Source: Boesenbergia rotunda (taxonomy: Eukaryota > Streptophyta > Magnoliopsida > Zingiberales > Zingiberaceae). From it: a stretch of DNA of 64,000 bases. The translations under genes and the position numbers were made by a program. Where the stretch lies: contig JAGFNQ010008774.1 in assembly GCA_024364735.1 (NCBI GenBank), forward strand, positions 34,617-98,616, read 5' to 3'. The notes under the pieces are model-generated. The model ran no database searches, was not told the origin of the DNA, and saw only the letters and a program-made list of their open reading frames with translations. Of the stretch, positions 45,742 through 56,410 are shown one piece after another (position 1 is the stretch's first letter; every line of letters starts with the position of its first letter).

Positions 45742-46783
45742 TTTAGTCATATACTGGTCTTTTAACTTAGATTTATACTTTTAGTAATATTATATTAATT
45801 AGATAGTTTAGTTAAAAAAAAATTTGTTATTTTTTTACTTTAATGTATGTCAAGATAAATACATGTATGATCTACTCTTATAGTATTCTACCAATTTACT
45901 CATTTACTTCTAAGATATGCCTAACAATTACTTAATCAATTAAAAATAAGCTAAAAAAATCAACATTACACTTGAATTCTGCAGAAACATGTCAGGGTTT
46001 GATACTCCTCCGCACAAGCAACACTATTGAGATTAGCCATCCTGATTATTATTGCATTTCGCTAATTACCAGAATGGTTAGTTTCAACTATGTCACACCA
46101 TCAATAATCTTCAAGAAAACCTATTGTTTATGTGATTTGAACTTACATATACAATAAACAACAACAGGTCAATGGCTAGTGGTAACTGTTTTTAAATTTT
46201 ATTTATTTCCTGATTATCTCCCTCACTCTTTCCTCTCGTCTATTGTTCTTTTATTTCATCTTCATTTCTGTGACAGTTGGTAGCAGAATATCTTCATCCT
46301 TCTTTAATCCCAGTCAAATATGTTTTTTAGTTTGCACATCTCACTGCCTTTCATTAAATTTCCATCTCTCTTACCTTTAATTTTAATTGATTGACTTGCC
46401 TTTCATGTAATTTTTTGGTATTTTTGCCCATATGCATATTATGTTAAGTATTTTGTCTAGAGAAATTTGACATTTACAGTTCTAATGTAGAGGCTTACAA
46501 AATGTGTAGTGTAGGCATTTTAACTTTGCCAAAAAAAAATGAATGAAAGAAAAACAGTCATGGTGGTGTATGTGGTTAGCAGTATCAAATTCCAGATGGA
46601 ATGGAGAAATATTTTACAATTCTTTTGAAACCCTATTGATGACATTTATGCTTTCATGTTCTGTACAGTACTTTAATTCGATGGTTCATTTTTAGCTTCT
46701 CATTTCCAGAATTCTTGAGATTGTGGTAAGTAATCTCATATACTAAACTATTACAATTAACTGATATGGTCTTTTTTCTGCAG

Positions 46784-46862
46784 TTAATCCATGGACTTGT
46801 GCTGCTACATCAGCTTCGCCAAATACATTTCCTGAGAATTATAGTAGCCATAATGATGCTTA
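46784..46862 (+). pseudogene. module A exon with internal deletion, copy 2
   Basis: Acceptor CAG and the first half of module A (VNPWTCAATSASPNTFP) are intact. A deletion of about 300 bp then fuses the exon to its own downstream intron (GAGAATTATAGTAGCC, found at 44343 in copy 1), removing the donor. Confidence 0.7.
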
Positions 46863-46953
46863 TTCTTTCTCATGTCCAGCAGTCTAAAAATTACTGTATT
46901 AAATCTCAGAAGTTACATTATAACACATATATGGATTGGTCTTCTTTCTGTAG

Positions 46954-47137
46954 TTAATCCCTTATTTTGTACTGCTCCTCGTACAAATGAAGAGCTATTA
47001 GTAGGTGCACCAACTTTGCCAAGTTCTGCCCTTGAAAAACCTGTTTTTTTATCTAAATGAAGCGACACCACTGATTGATTCGCCTCCATCAGAACCAAAG
47101 AAGCTTACAAATGAGCATCCTGCACACGCATCTCCTT
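46954..47137 (+). CDS. repeat-module exon B, one-base frameshift
   Basis: Acceptor TAG at 46951-46953, donor GTGAGT at 47138. Starts VNPLFCTAPRTNEELLVGAP. Its length is 184, one more than the 183 of module C. The extra base lies in the T7 run near 47040; without it the frame continues to the usual KKLTNEHPAHAS end, with it the frame stops at FLSK. It is either a true frameshift or a homopolymer error. Confidence 0.6.
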
Positions 47138-47220
47138 GTGAGTATTGATGTTTCAGTCTATGGCTGTTACTGTTTTTTTCTTCTCATATATCATGTGTAA
47201 AGGTCAAAGGTCATACATGG

Positions 47221-50200
47221 TGATCCCGGCCTTGCCTACAGGTAGGTTCACAGGCCGGGCCCGCCAGCCAGCCTGGCGCCAGGAAGATTTAGTAGACAGG
47301 TCAGCGAAGGTATTCCCAGGTAAATGACCGAACCTAGGAGCCCCTGGGGACAGTGTTTAGTTGGTCGCGAGGGGAGTCGGTCGGGCCGACCCCTAGCCCT
47401 TCCTCCGATCGGATGCGCGGTCGCCCACACTCCCAAACCATTCCCCGACCTAGACCTAGGTCGAGCACCGCAGCCGAACGCGGGATGATCCCCGCCCCAA
47501 TCTAGTCACAAGAGTTGGATACCTACTGGATTCAGACAGATATCACTCAGTCGACCCCCGATTCAGGACGTACCCTGCGCTCCTATTCTACTAGTCGGAC
47601 GCGTGGCTGCCCACGCTCACTGGCTACTGCCTGACTCGGTCCTCGGCATGCGGACCCGTCAGTCGGCTTTTGGGGTACAGGCTGTGTCGCCTCTTCACCT
47701 CCTATATCATCATATCCAGGGTACGATCCTGCTAACGGGGTTCCGCACATCTCACTCATTTCTGACACTTATCGCGGTCAGTCCGCCCAGCCAGTACTCT
47801 CGTACTGCTCGAGCACTCCGCGCCATGCCACGCCACTCCTAAGTGCTCCCTACGAGCTGACAGTCATCACCCCTGTCTCGTCAACACGTAGAAGGGTTGT
47901 CAGCTACCCCGGCTATATAAACTTCGCACTCTTCCCACCGCAGGTATGTCCGTACGCGCGCGAAAGCTTTCTTGCCCCTTGCCTCATTTCAATATTGCTC
48001 CACTATTATGCCTGCGGATCCTGACTTGACCGTCGGAGTGTCTGATTGGGGAAATCCCCGGCAGGTCCACTAACGGTCGCTGTTTTGCAGAGCCACGCCG
48101 GAGCGCGGCCAGTTCGCAACCACCTCACCAGCTCGTGCCACCCGGGACACCGTCCGGCACGGCGGATTGCCATCTCGCTTCGCGACAGGATCAAATTTGG
48201 CGCTAGAAGGAGGGACACCAGCAGCCTGATCGGAAGCGGAGATGGAAGAGCCTAACCGGGTTCGGATCACTCCCGAAAAAAACGAGCGACCCTTTCCCCC
48301 GCCAGCGCCTCGTGCGGTCAGAGCTCATGTGGCAGACCCTGGCCAAGGGATGCATCCGACTCTTACCAAATAAGGGTAGGCCAAACAGAGGAAAGCGGTG
48401 GCAGAAGGAGCATGTTATGTAGGACCTTGTACAAGTCAGTCCAAGGGAGCTTTCACCCTCCAGATTAGTAGAAAGATGTATCTTCCTACCTCTATGTATC
48501 GGAGGAGAGTTCTAATCTTCTCAAGGGCAAGCTAGCTGCTTGACGTGCACGGATCATAAATCGAGATTCGTTCTCACTAAGCCTCGGCGCGGCTCTCAGG
48601 CGACACATGGCGGCCCACGCTCCATGAGATGTCTCCGACGACCGTGAAGCCTCGGCGCGGCTCTCAGGCGACGCGTGGCGATCCACGCTCCCTGAGATGC
48701 CTCCGACGACCGGGAAGTTTACTCCTCGTTTCCGAATAAGCCAAAGTCGGGACCTGCTCCCGCTCTCCCTCGGATCGGCTCTCAGTCGAGCGCGTGGCGG
48801 CACACGCTCCCTGAGAGATCCCCCGACCGTGTGGTCATCTTCTCGCCTCGTGCGAGCCTCTCCCTCTCCCTCGGATCGGCTCTCAGTCATGCGCGTGGCG
48901 GCACACGCTCCCTAAGAGATCCTCCGACCGGGTGGCCATCTTCTCGCCCCGAGCGAGCCTCCCCCTCAGATCGGCTCTCGGCCAAATGCGCGGTGATTCT
49001 CACCCCCGGAAGCTCCAATCAGGCATTTTCATTCTTGCCTGGCGAACTCGGCGAAAGCAGGATCAGCCCCTAGCTCGATCCTCGATTCAAAGGTATTATC
49101 TAAACCACGCGCCTCGCCCGCTTACGGGCTAAGGGCGGTTAGGTCTTCATGACTACGATAACCTAGCTTCTTGCTCAAGCGCGCTTCATCCAACTCTCGG
49201 CTGATCCAAGGGATCACTACGGACCTGGGCACTGACAAGTTCGCCAAAAGGCCCCGAGAGGGGACTGGGATGTCCCAGCGCACCAGGCTTACTTCAGCGG
49301 GCGATAGTCCAGTCAGTCGGACTCGCCGCCTCCTTCGACTAGACTCGAGGGGGACGCTTGTGATCCCGACCTTGCCTACGGGTAGGTTCACAGGCCGGGC
49401 CCGCTAGCCAGCTTGGCGCTAGGAAGGTTTAGTAGACAGGTCAGTGAAGGTATTCCCAGGTAAATGATCGAACCCAGGAGCCCCTGGGGACAGTGTTTAG
49501 CTGGCCGCGAGGGGAGTCGGTCGGGTCGACCCCTAGCCCTTCCTTCGATCGGATGCGCGGTCGCCTACACTCCCAAACCATTCCCCGACCTAGACCTAGG
49601 TCAAGCACCGCAGCCGGACGCGGGATGATCCCCGCCCCAATCTAGTCACAAGAGTTGGATACCTACTGGATTCAGACAGATATCACTCAGTCGACCCCCG
49701 ATTCAGGGCGTACCCTGCGCTCTTATTCTACCAGTCGGACGCGTGGCTGCCCACGCTCACTGGCTATTGCCCGACTCGGTCCCCGGCATGCGGACCCGTC
49801 AGTCGGCTTTTGGGGTACAGGCTGTGTCGCCTCTTCACCCCCTATATCATCATATCCAGGGTACGATCCTGCTAACGGGGTTCCGCACATCTCACTCATT
49901 TCTGACACTTATCGCGGTCAGTCCGCCCAGCCAGTACTCTCGTACTGCTCGAGCACCCCGCGCCATGCCGAGCCACTCCTAAGTTCTCCCTACGAGCTGA
50001 CAGTCATCACCCTTGTCTCGTCAACACGTACAAGGGTTGTCAGCTCCCCCGGCTATATAAACTTCACACTCCTCCCACCGCAGGTATGTTCGTATGCGCG
50101 TGAAACCTTTCTTACCCCTTGCCTCATTTCAATATTGCTTCACTATTATGCCTGCGGATCCTGACTTGACCGTCGGAGTGCCTGACCGGGGAAATCTCCG

Positions 50201-50333
50201 GCGGGTCCACTAACGGTCGCTGTTTTGCAGAGTCACGCCGGAGCACGGCCAGTTCGCAGCCACCTCACCAGCTCGTGCCACCCGGGACATCGTCCGGTCC
50301 GGCGGATCGCCACCTCGCTTCGCGACAGGATCA
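47221..50333 (+). mobile_element. non-autonomous LTR retrotransposon in MBD intron
   Basis: Two 973-bp LTRs, 47221-48193 and 49361-50333, both TGATCCC...CAGGATCA, with a perfect 5-bp target duplication CATGG (47216-47220 and 50334-50338). The empty site is present in copy 1 at about 44574. The AATTTGGCGCTAGAAGG after the left LTR resembles the primer-binding region of Tat-type gypsy elements; the purine tract GAGGGGGA precedes the right LTR. The 1167-bp interior has no gag or pol. It carries four GGCTCTCAG-type repeats of 70-100 bp (about 48590-48980). Confidence 0.92.
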
Positions 50334-50597
50334 CATGGTGATGAAGGGTGTGCTTTAGTTTTTCAACAGTGATATAGAGTTCTTGTTACAAAAGCACATC
50401 ACCATCAGCTTACACAATTCTTGAACGAATGCAGCTACTTTTTGTCTTTAGCTTCTCTTTATCCATCAGCATCATGTTAGATCCGAGTGTATGATTAGCA
50501 TTATAACAGATGCCTTTTTGTGGTTTCCCAACTTTGAAATCGATTTGAGAAGTATCAAATGTTAGGTTACTACATTGATTAGGTCTTCCTTATGCAG

Positions 50598-50780
50598 TTA
50601 ATCCCTTTACACGGGCTACTCTTCCTGCAAATAAAGAGCTAATTTTAGGTAGTGCACCAACTCCACTAAATGCTTGTTGCGAAAAAACAGTTCCTTTTCC
50701 TGCAAATGAACGGACACTACCAACTTCTTTGCCTCCAGAAGAGATGAAGCTTAAAGATGAGCATCCTACAAACCCATCGT
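50598..50780 (+). CDS. repeat-module exon C (61 codons)
   Basis: Acceptor CAG at 50595-50597, canonical donor GTAAGT at 50781, length 183 = 3 x 61, phase 1/1. Open throughout: it starts VNPFTRATLPANKELILG, has PPEEMKLKDEHPTNPS at its end. It can be joined to exon A or D without shifting the frame. Confidence 0.7.
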
Positions 50781-51119
50781 GTAAGTTATGAGACTTTCAT
50801 CTTATTGCATCTGCTAGTTTTTTATCCTTTACTTGTATGTAATGTGCAGAGAAAAAGTCGATTACACATAATGGTTGTCATATGATGGATGTCTTTTTTT
50901 TTTTCTCATTTCGGTGTTATTCTAATTGTTATAAGCAATTATCGGATGCTACATTTTCACACACAGTTCTTGCATTGAAAAATTTTATATCTAAAAGTGA
51001 TAACTCTTCCGAAGGATGATTGCCATATAGTGGATTATTTTTCTCGCCAGTGATTTTAATTGTTGTAAACAAATATCAGATGCGCATTTTCACACATGAT
51101 TTGGGTCTTCTTCCTGCAG

Positions 51120-51284
51120 TTAGCCCCTTGTTTTGGGTTGATCTTCCTACTTATAAAGACCTAACGATCGGTGCACCTTCATCACAAAGTATAACTCCTG
51201 AAGAACCAGTTTCTCTTCCAAATGAATCAACTCTACCTGTTTCCATGAAGCTTGACGACGAGCATCTTGCAAATGCATCTTCTT
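51120..51284 (+). CDS. repeat-module exon D (55 codons)
   Basis: Acceptor CAG at 51117-51119, donor GTGAGT at 51285, length 165 = 3 x 55, phase 1/1. Starts VSPLFWVDLPTYKDLTIGAP and ends MKLDDEHLANASS. If the donor is not used, the frame stops ten bases on (CEL, TGA at 51293), which could be the gene's natural end. Confidence 0.65.
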
Positions 51285-51753
51285 GTGAGTTGTGATGCTT
51301 TAGCTTGTTATCGCTATTTCATTTACTTATACTCCATGCTCAGTGAGATAGATAGGAAAGATCAAATGCAGACACAAGAAGGATGACTTTTCTTGAACTT
51401 TGATAGGGATACAGTAGTCGTAGCAGATTAGCATATGATGTTTTGAAGTTATCTGCCTTCCCATTTTTCTTCCATTTATGCTAGTTCACATGCAGGAAGG
51501 CAATAGACATAGCAATTAATATTTTTGTAAGAAAAACAAATAGAGTTGGGATGATGATATTTCTTGTTGAGAAAGAAAAAAACTCCCTTATGGCTTGAAG
51601 GAGAGCCTTGGCTATTCGAGCTGTAGAAATAACCTCTGTACGTAAAAATAATGTACAATTAATATTGTCTAATCTTTATTTGGTATTTACATTGACGGAA
51701 TTTACGATACCGATAGCCTCTTTTATATATTTTGGCTTGAAATTCGCCATCAG

Positions 51754-51902
51754 GTGCAGCTCAAGGATGCATCTACCATTGTTTGTCGAATATGATTACA
51801 AATGTTTTTGAGACATCTGATGTTTTTCTCCAAAATATTGTAACGAAGAGTTTAAACGGCACAGTGTTTGCAAATACATTTGTTTGTTTGAGACAGGGAT
51901 GA
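51754..51902 (+). CDS. possible last exon of MBD gene
   Basis: After CAG at 51751-51753 a phase-1 frame is open for about 50 codons to TGA at 51900-51902, starting CAAQGCIYHCLSNM when joined to module D. The polypyrimidine tract before the acceptor is weak and no homologue is recognised, so it may be chance. Confidence 0.25.
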
Positions 51903-53538
51903 CGATGGATTGGATTTTATTTTTCGTCTTTATACTATCAGGTAAAGATATTAGAATTAAAAAATAAATATCTTTTGTGTTAATAATTTTTCTTTTTTAA
52001 TTCAACTTATCATCCTCTAACAAAAACACACACACATAGATATATACATATAATTAAAAAATATATTTTAAACATCTATATGATCTACTATTAACTAATT
52101 ACTATTAACAGAAATAATTAATGAGTTTTAATAATATTTTTAATATATATTATTTAATAATATATATATATATATATATAATTTAATTAAATATTTGAGT
52201 CGTATATCGATCGTTTCTTTAACTTCTTTTTCATTTGGTCGGATATTAAATTTTTGATCGTATTTGAAATGAATTGGCATTCCTAATTTGAGTGCGAGAG
52301 GAATTTTTTTATTAAAAAATATCAGATTTGACTATTTTTTTATTTTCAATAATTATCATCAAATTTATTTATTTATGAATTTATTAAATTCATAAACAGT
52401 AAGATACCCATATCGATTCTAACCATAGATAATTGGAGTCACGGTCCAAAAGATAGGATGAGCTCCTCTATCATGAGAGTAGTCTTCACGATATAGATTG
52501 ATAATTAACGCATATAATATTGTCATCTTCAGGTCTACGAGTCAAATCTGACAAAGCTGGTGCCCGCCCTTGACACGCACTAGCCATAGTATTTGGGCCA
52601 ATAACGCCCATATATGAATTATCATTTCTGTGTTTGTCCTGAGACATATTGACGGGGATACTAAGACGAACAAATCATTTTTTTACCATCCTATACTATG
52701 AGAGTGGAATCTCTGATAAGATATATTATCTCTTTAAGGTTTCTGAATCACTTGCAACGTTCAAAATTTATTTATTTTTTTTGGAATTATCATGATAATG
52801 GATGAAATTTTTTTATAAAATTAAATTCGTCATCTTTAAAATTAATCGATTCGAATAATTAACTTTTAGAAAACTAAAAAGAAAATTAAATAATTAGTCT
52901 AGTGTTTCTAATACAACCAAAAATCTACAATTATATAATTATAGATATAATTATACAGGCTATGTACCTTATGTGTGTATCCAAATTTTACAAAGTTAGT
53001 ATATGTTCCCTTCTTACGTTAGTGTATTCGGGTTAGTAGTTTCCATGATTTATTTTTTTCATATTATTTTAGAATTGATTGACAGGATATTAGGCAAACG
53101 AATCTTCTTTTACCACATAATTATATAATTATGACTTATTTTTAAATGTTAATGTTATGAGTAAATTATATTAAAAGTATTTTTTTTATAGTTAATTAAG
53201 TTTGGATCGATAGAAATTTTTCGGTCATCAATATAAATTAAAAAGTACTCATCTAAGCTCGTCTAAATCTCGTCGGTTATCCGTTGAAAAATTTAATCAT
53301 TATCTCAGGGGCTAAATATCCAATCCGATTAATATGTTAGTAAATGATCTTTCCCTCTCATTCATCTACCGAGGCAATTGAGAGTATAATTTATGAAATT
53401 TATTGTAAGAATATACGTTTTTATTGGGACAATAATGTCTTTTATATAATAGAGGTGGAGGTAGATTCTTTTGACGACTTAAGAAGGACAAATAAATGAA
53501 AATATTAAAAATCATTGGGAAAATAGTGAAAATGTAAG
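51903..53538. other. AT-rich intergenic sequence
   Basis: No coding frame or known repeat was recognised. Contains a (TA)n microsatellite at about 52160-52181 and short AT-rich simple sequence. Confidence 0.5.
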
Positions 53539-54266
53539 TGATGGGGTTGAATAATCCGTGACAGGCACGTGGGATGAAAAAGCTGCGCGATATGCCAAGT
53601 ATGAGTGACTTTCCTCCTAGAGCCCCAGAACCCCCCTCGGGAGACACGCCCGGGAAAGTCAACCAGAAGAGCCCTCCCGGGATCACCTCGGACGTTGGGT
53701 CCCGAGACCACCTCGGGGAGTTATAGCGCTCACCCGGGCCAGAAGACCTCGAGATCACCTAGGGGAAGCGGAGCCCGAGCTACCTTTGACCTCAAGTAAT
53801 GATCCTCCCTTTCTTTACGGACCTATGGATAATCATCCCCGCTACAAGGAGTTATCACGACCCTTGAGTATCGCAACGGGTCGAAGCATAAGGGCGGAGC
53901 GGACCGTTTCAAAGGTTATCCAGTAACCGCCAAAAGGAGGAGGAGGACGCGAAATAAAACGCGGAGGCATGACACCAATCAAGGAAGGCACCCAGTCTGC
54001 CGCCACAGGTATAAAAGGTAGTCCAACCCCTCTGGTAAGGGGGGTTAAGCACTCTTTGTGGCTCTTACATTTGTCCTACTTGCTGTTCCTTTTTTCTCAT
54101 CGAGACACTAACTTGAGCATCGGAGTGGGCTCCACCGGACAACCTCCGGCATGCCCCCCTAACGCTCGTGTTGATCTCGCAGGGTGCGACGTTCCTCTCC
54201 TCCCTTCAGCATCCACGTGGGTTAGACTTCGGTGATGTGCCGTCGGCGTCGATTCCTTCCGGAACA
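53539..54266 (+). mobile_element. Tat-like gypsy LTR
   Basis: 728 bp, TGATGGGGTTG to CCGGAACA, with a TATA-like TATAAAAGG at 54010-54018. The next bases, AATTTGG, match the start of the Tat-type primer-binding region seen after 48193 but are cut off at 54273. Confidence 0.7.
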
Positions 54267-54273
54267 AATTTGG

Positions 54274-54483
54274 TGATGGGGTTGAATAACTCGTCGCAGA
54301 TACGTGGGATGAAGAAGCTGTGTGATACGCCAAGTCTGAGTGACTTTCCTCCTAGAGTCCTAGAACCCCCCTCGGGAGACACGTCCGAAAAAGTCAGCCA
54401 GAAGAGCCCTCCCGGGATCATCCCGGGGGTTGGGTCCCAAGACCACCTCGGGGAGTTATAGCGCCCACCCGGGCCAGAAGACC
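54274..54483 (+). repeat. partial second copy of the Tat-like LTR
   Basis: The first 210 bp of the LTR at 53539 repeated head-to-tail, starting TGATGGGGTTG again and breaking off after CCAGAAGACC, where gag-protease sequence begins. The arrangement implies recombination that deleted the rest of an LTR, the leader and most of gag. Confidence 0.8.
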
Positions 54484-55409
54484 ATTGGGCGGGTTGGCGC
54501 AAGCTGGTTGAGACGGTGGACACTGAGCAGCTGAAGCTGTTGCCGAAGCACTATAGCTTTCATGACAGCTCCACACACTCCACCGAGGAGTGTCATGCCC
54601 TGAAGAAGAGGTTTAGTGAAGAGATAACCACCAGACTGCAAAAAAAGTGGAATAAGTCAGGGTGGCGCCGAAGATCTCCACAGCAAAGCTTCTCCCCTCG
54701 GTGGCAACAGGCTGGAGAAAACGAGGTTCGACATAGGTCTCAATCGCGATCACAAGGAAGGAGCCGGGGACCTGCACCCCGAAGATCCCTCTCCTTGGAT
54801 AGGGATCCTCAAAAGGGCAAGGCCCCTATGTGTGGCCCACCCTCCGGGCATGTGGGAGTCATCGTCGGAGGACCTACCGGAGGGGACTCCAACCAGGCAA
54901 GGAAAGCTCATACCCGGCGACTGAAAAACTACTCCATTGGGACCAGCCAGAGTCAGGAGCCCGACCCCACAATATCTTTTGGGCCGGCAAACCTGGAAGA
55001 GGTGGAAGCTCCCCATGAGGACGCCTTAGTGATCATAGCTCGTATTGCTAACTACGAAGTTAAGCGTATCTTCGTGGACACAGGGAGCTCCGTAAACATC
55101 CTGTACAAGGCGGCTTTGGACCAGATGCAAATAGATGAAGATGAATTGCTCCCAGTCTCAACCCCTCTGTTCGGTTTCATGGGGTATCGAGTACAGCTGG
55201 TAGGGCAAATCACCTTATCACTCTCCTTGGGCAGCGACAGGCTTGAAAGGACTAGGAGGACTTCCTTCTTGATCGTGGACACTCCCTCTTCTTACAACGC
55301 TATCCTGGGTCGCTCGGCGCTCAGCGTTTTTCAAGCGGGGGTCTCTGTCTACCACCATAAGATAAAATTCTCCGTCGGTGATCGAGAGGTCGAAATCAAA
55401 GGAGACTAG
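54484..55409 (+). CDS. Tat-like gag C-terminus and aspartic protease
   Basis: Open frame (ATG 54516; open upstream to about 54484), 297 residues. Residues about 1-40 (KHYSFHDSSTHSTEEC, ALKKRF) match the C-terminal gag of Tat/Ogre/Retand elements. A basic Arg-Ser-rich linker follows, then the protease: DALVIIARIANYEVKRIFVD, catalytic VDTGSSVNILY near residue 188, flap region, and YNAILGRSALSVFQAGVSVY near 265. It ends at TAG 55407 without any reverse transcriptase. The protease would cleave the polyprotein in the particle; here the element is non-autonomous. Confidence 0.8.
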
Positions 55410-55689
55410 ATGATGTATCAGCGGTGCTATAGCGGGGAAGTCAGGACGAAGTCACGGAAGAACCCAAGGGGACTTGAAGGCTAGCTCAAGGAGGAGGTCA
55501 TGCACAGAGTGAAAAGGACCAGAGGCTCGGGAGGTCCGAGACCGACAGCTGTCTCTGACCCTTCTGGTCCCGATAAGAGTTGCATTATATATTGTGTATC
55601 CTTTTGTGTCTTTTTGCTGCCTTGCAACAAATTCAAGGAATAAAGGAAGATGCCTTCTTCAAGTTGCTACGCCCGAACAAGTACCCAAA
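55410..55689 (+). other. spacer between protease and tandem array
   Basis: About 280 bp without a frame. The reverse transcriptase, RNase H and integrase of a complete Tat element would lie here and are deleted. Confidence 0.5.
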
Positions 55690-56410
55690 ATCCTAATACC
55701 TCGCGGTGTTGCGGATGCTCGGGGTACTTAGGCTTGGTCTGGGCTGCTACGCCCCACTAAGGATAAAAACCCTAATACCTCACGGTGCTGCGGATGCCCG
55801 GGGTACTTAGGCTTGGTCTGGATTGCTACGCTCGACCAAGTACCCAAAACCTTAATACCTCGCGGTGCTGCAGATACCCGGGGTACTTAGGCTTGGTCTG
55901 GGTTGCTACGCCCGACCAAGTACCAAAAACCCTAATACCTCGCGGTGCTGCGGATGCCCGGGGTACTTAGACTTGGTCTGGGTTGCTACGCTCGACCAAG
56001 TACCCAAAACCCTAATACCTCACGGTGATGCGGATGCCCGGGATACTTAGGCTTGGTCTAGGTTGCTACGCCTGACCAAGTACCCAAAACCCTAATACCT
56101 CACGGTGCTGTGGATACCCGGGGTATTTAGGCTTGGTTTGGGTTGCTACGCCCGACCAAGTACCCAAAACCCTAATACCTCGCTGTGATGCGGATGTCGG
56201 GGGTACTTAGGCTTGATCTGGGTTGGTACGCCCGACCAAATACCCAAAACCCTAATACCTCATGGTGTTGCGAATGCCCGGGGTACTTAGGCTTGATCTG
56301 GGTTGCTACGTTCGAACAAGTACCCAAAACCCTAATACCTCGTGGTGCTGCGGATGCCCGAGGTACTTAGGCTTGGTCTGGGCTGCTATGCCCGAGCAAG
56401 TACACAGTAA
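55690..56410 (+). repeat. 80-bp tandem array, nine units
   Basis: Nine head-to-tail units of about 76-82 bp, each with CCTAATACCTCGCGGTG, then GGATGCCCGGGGTACTTAGG and CCCGACCAAGTACCC. The last two blocks are partly complementary (GGTACTT / AAGTACC). Such arrays between pol and the 3' LTR are common in Tat/Ogre elements. The units create several overlapping spurious frames. Confidence 0.93.

Larger units (their letters stand above)
44920..50640 (+). repeat. tandem segmental duplication, copy 2
   Basis: Collinear with copy 1 from GCTACACTAAATCTCC (44920). Extra material accounts for its greater length: an Au SINE (45083), a Mutator-like MITE (45358) and an LTR element (47221). Module A in this copy has an internal deletion; module B is present; module C continues intact beyond the unit. 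Confidence 0.85.

Noticed and set aside
47583..50164. Several frames of 60-169 codons on both strands
   Set aside because: They are in the LTRs and repetitive interior of the non-autonomous element; the same frames recur in both LTRs because the DNA is duplicated.
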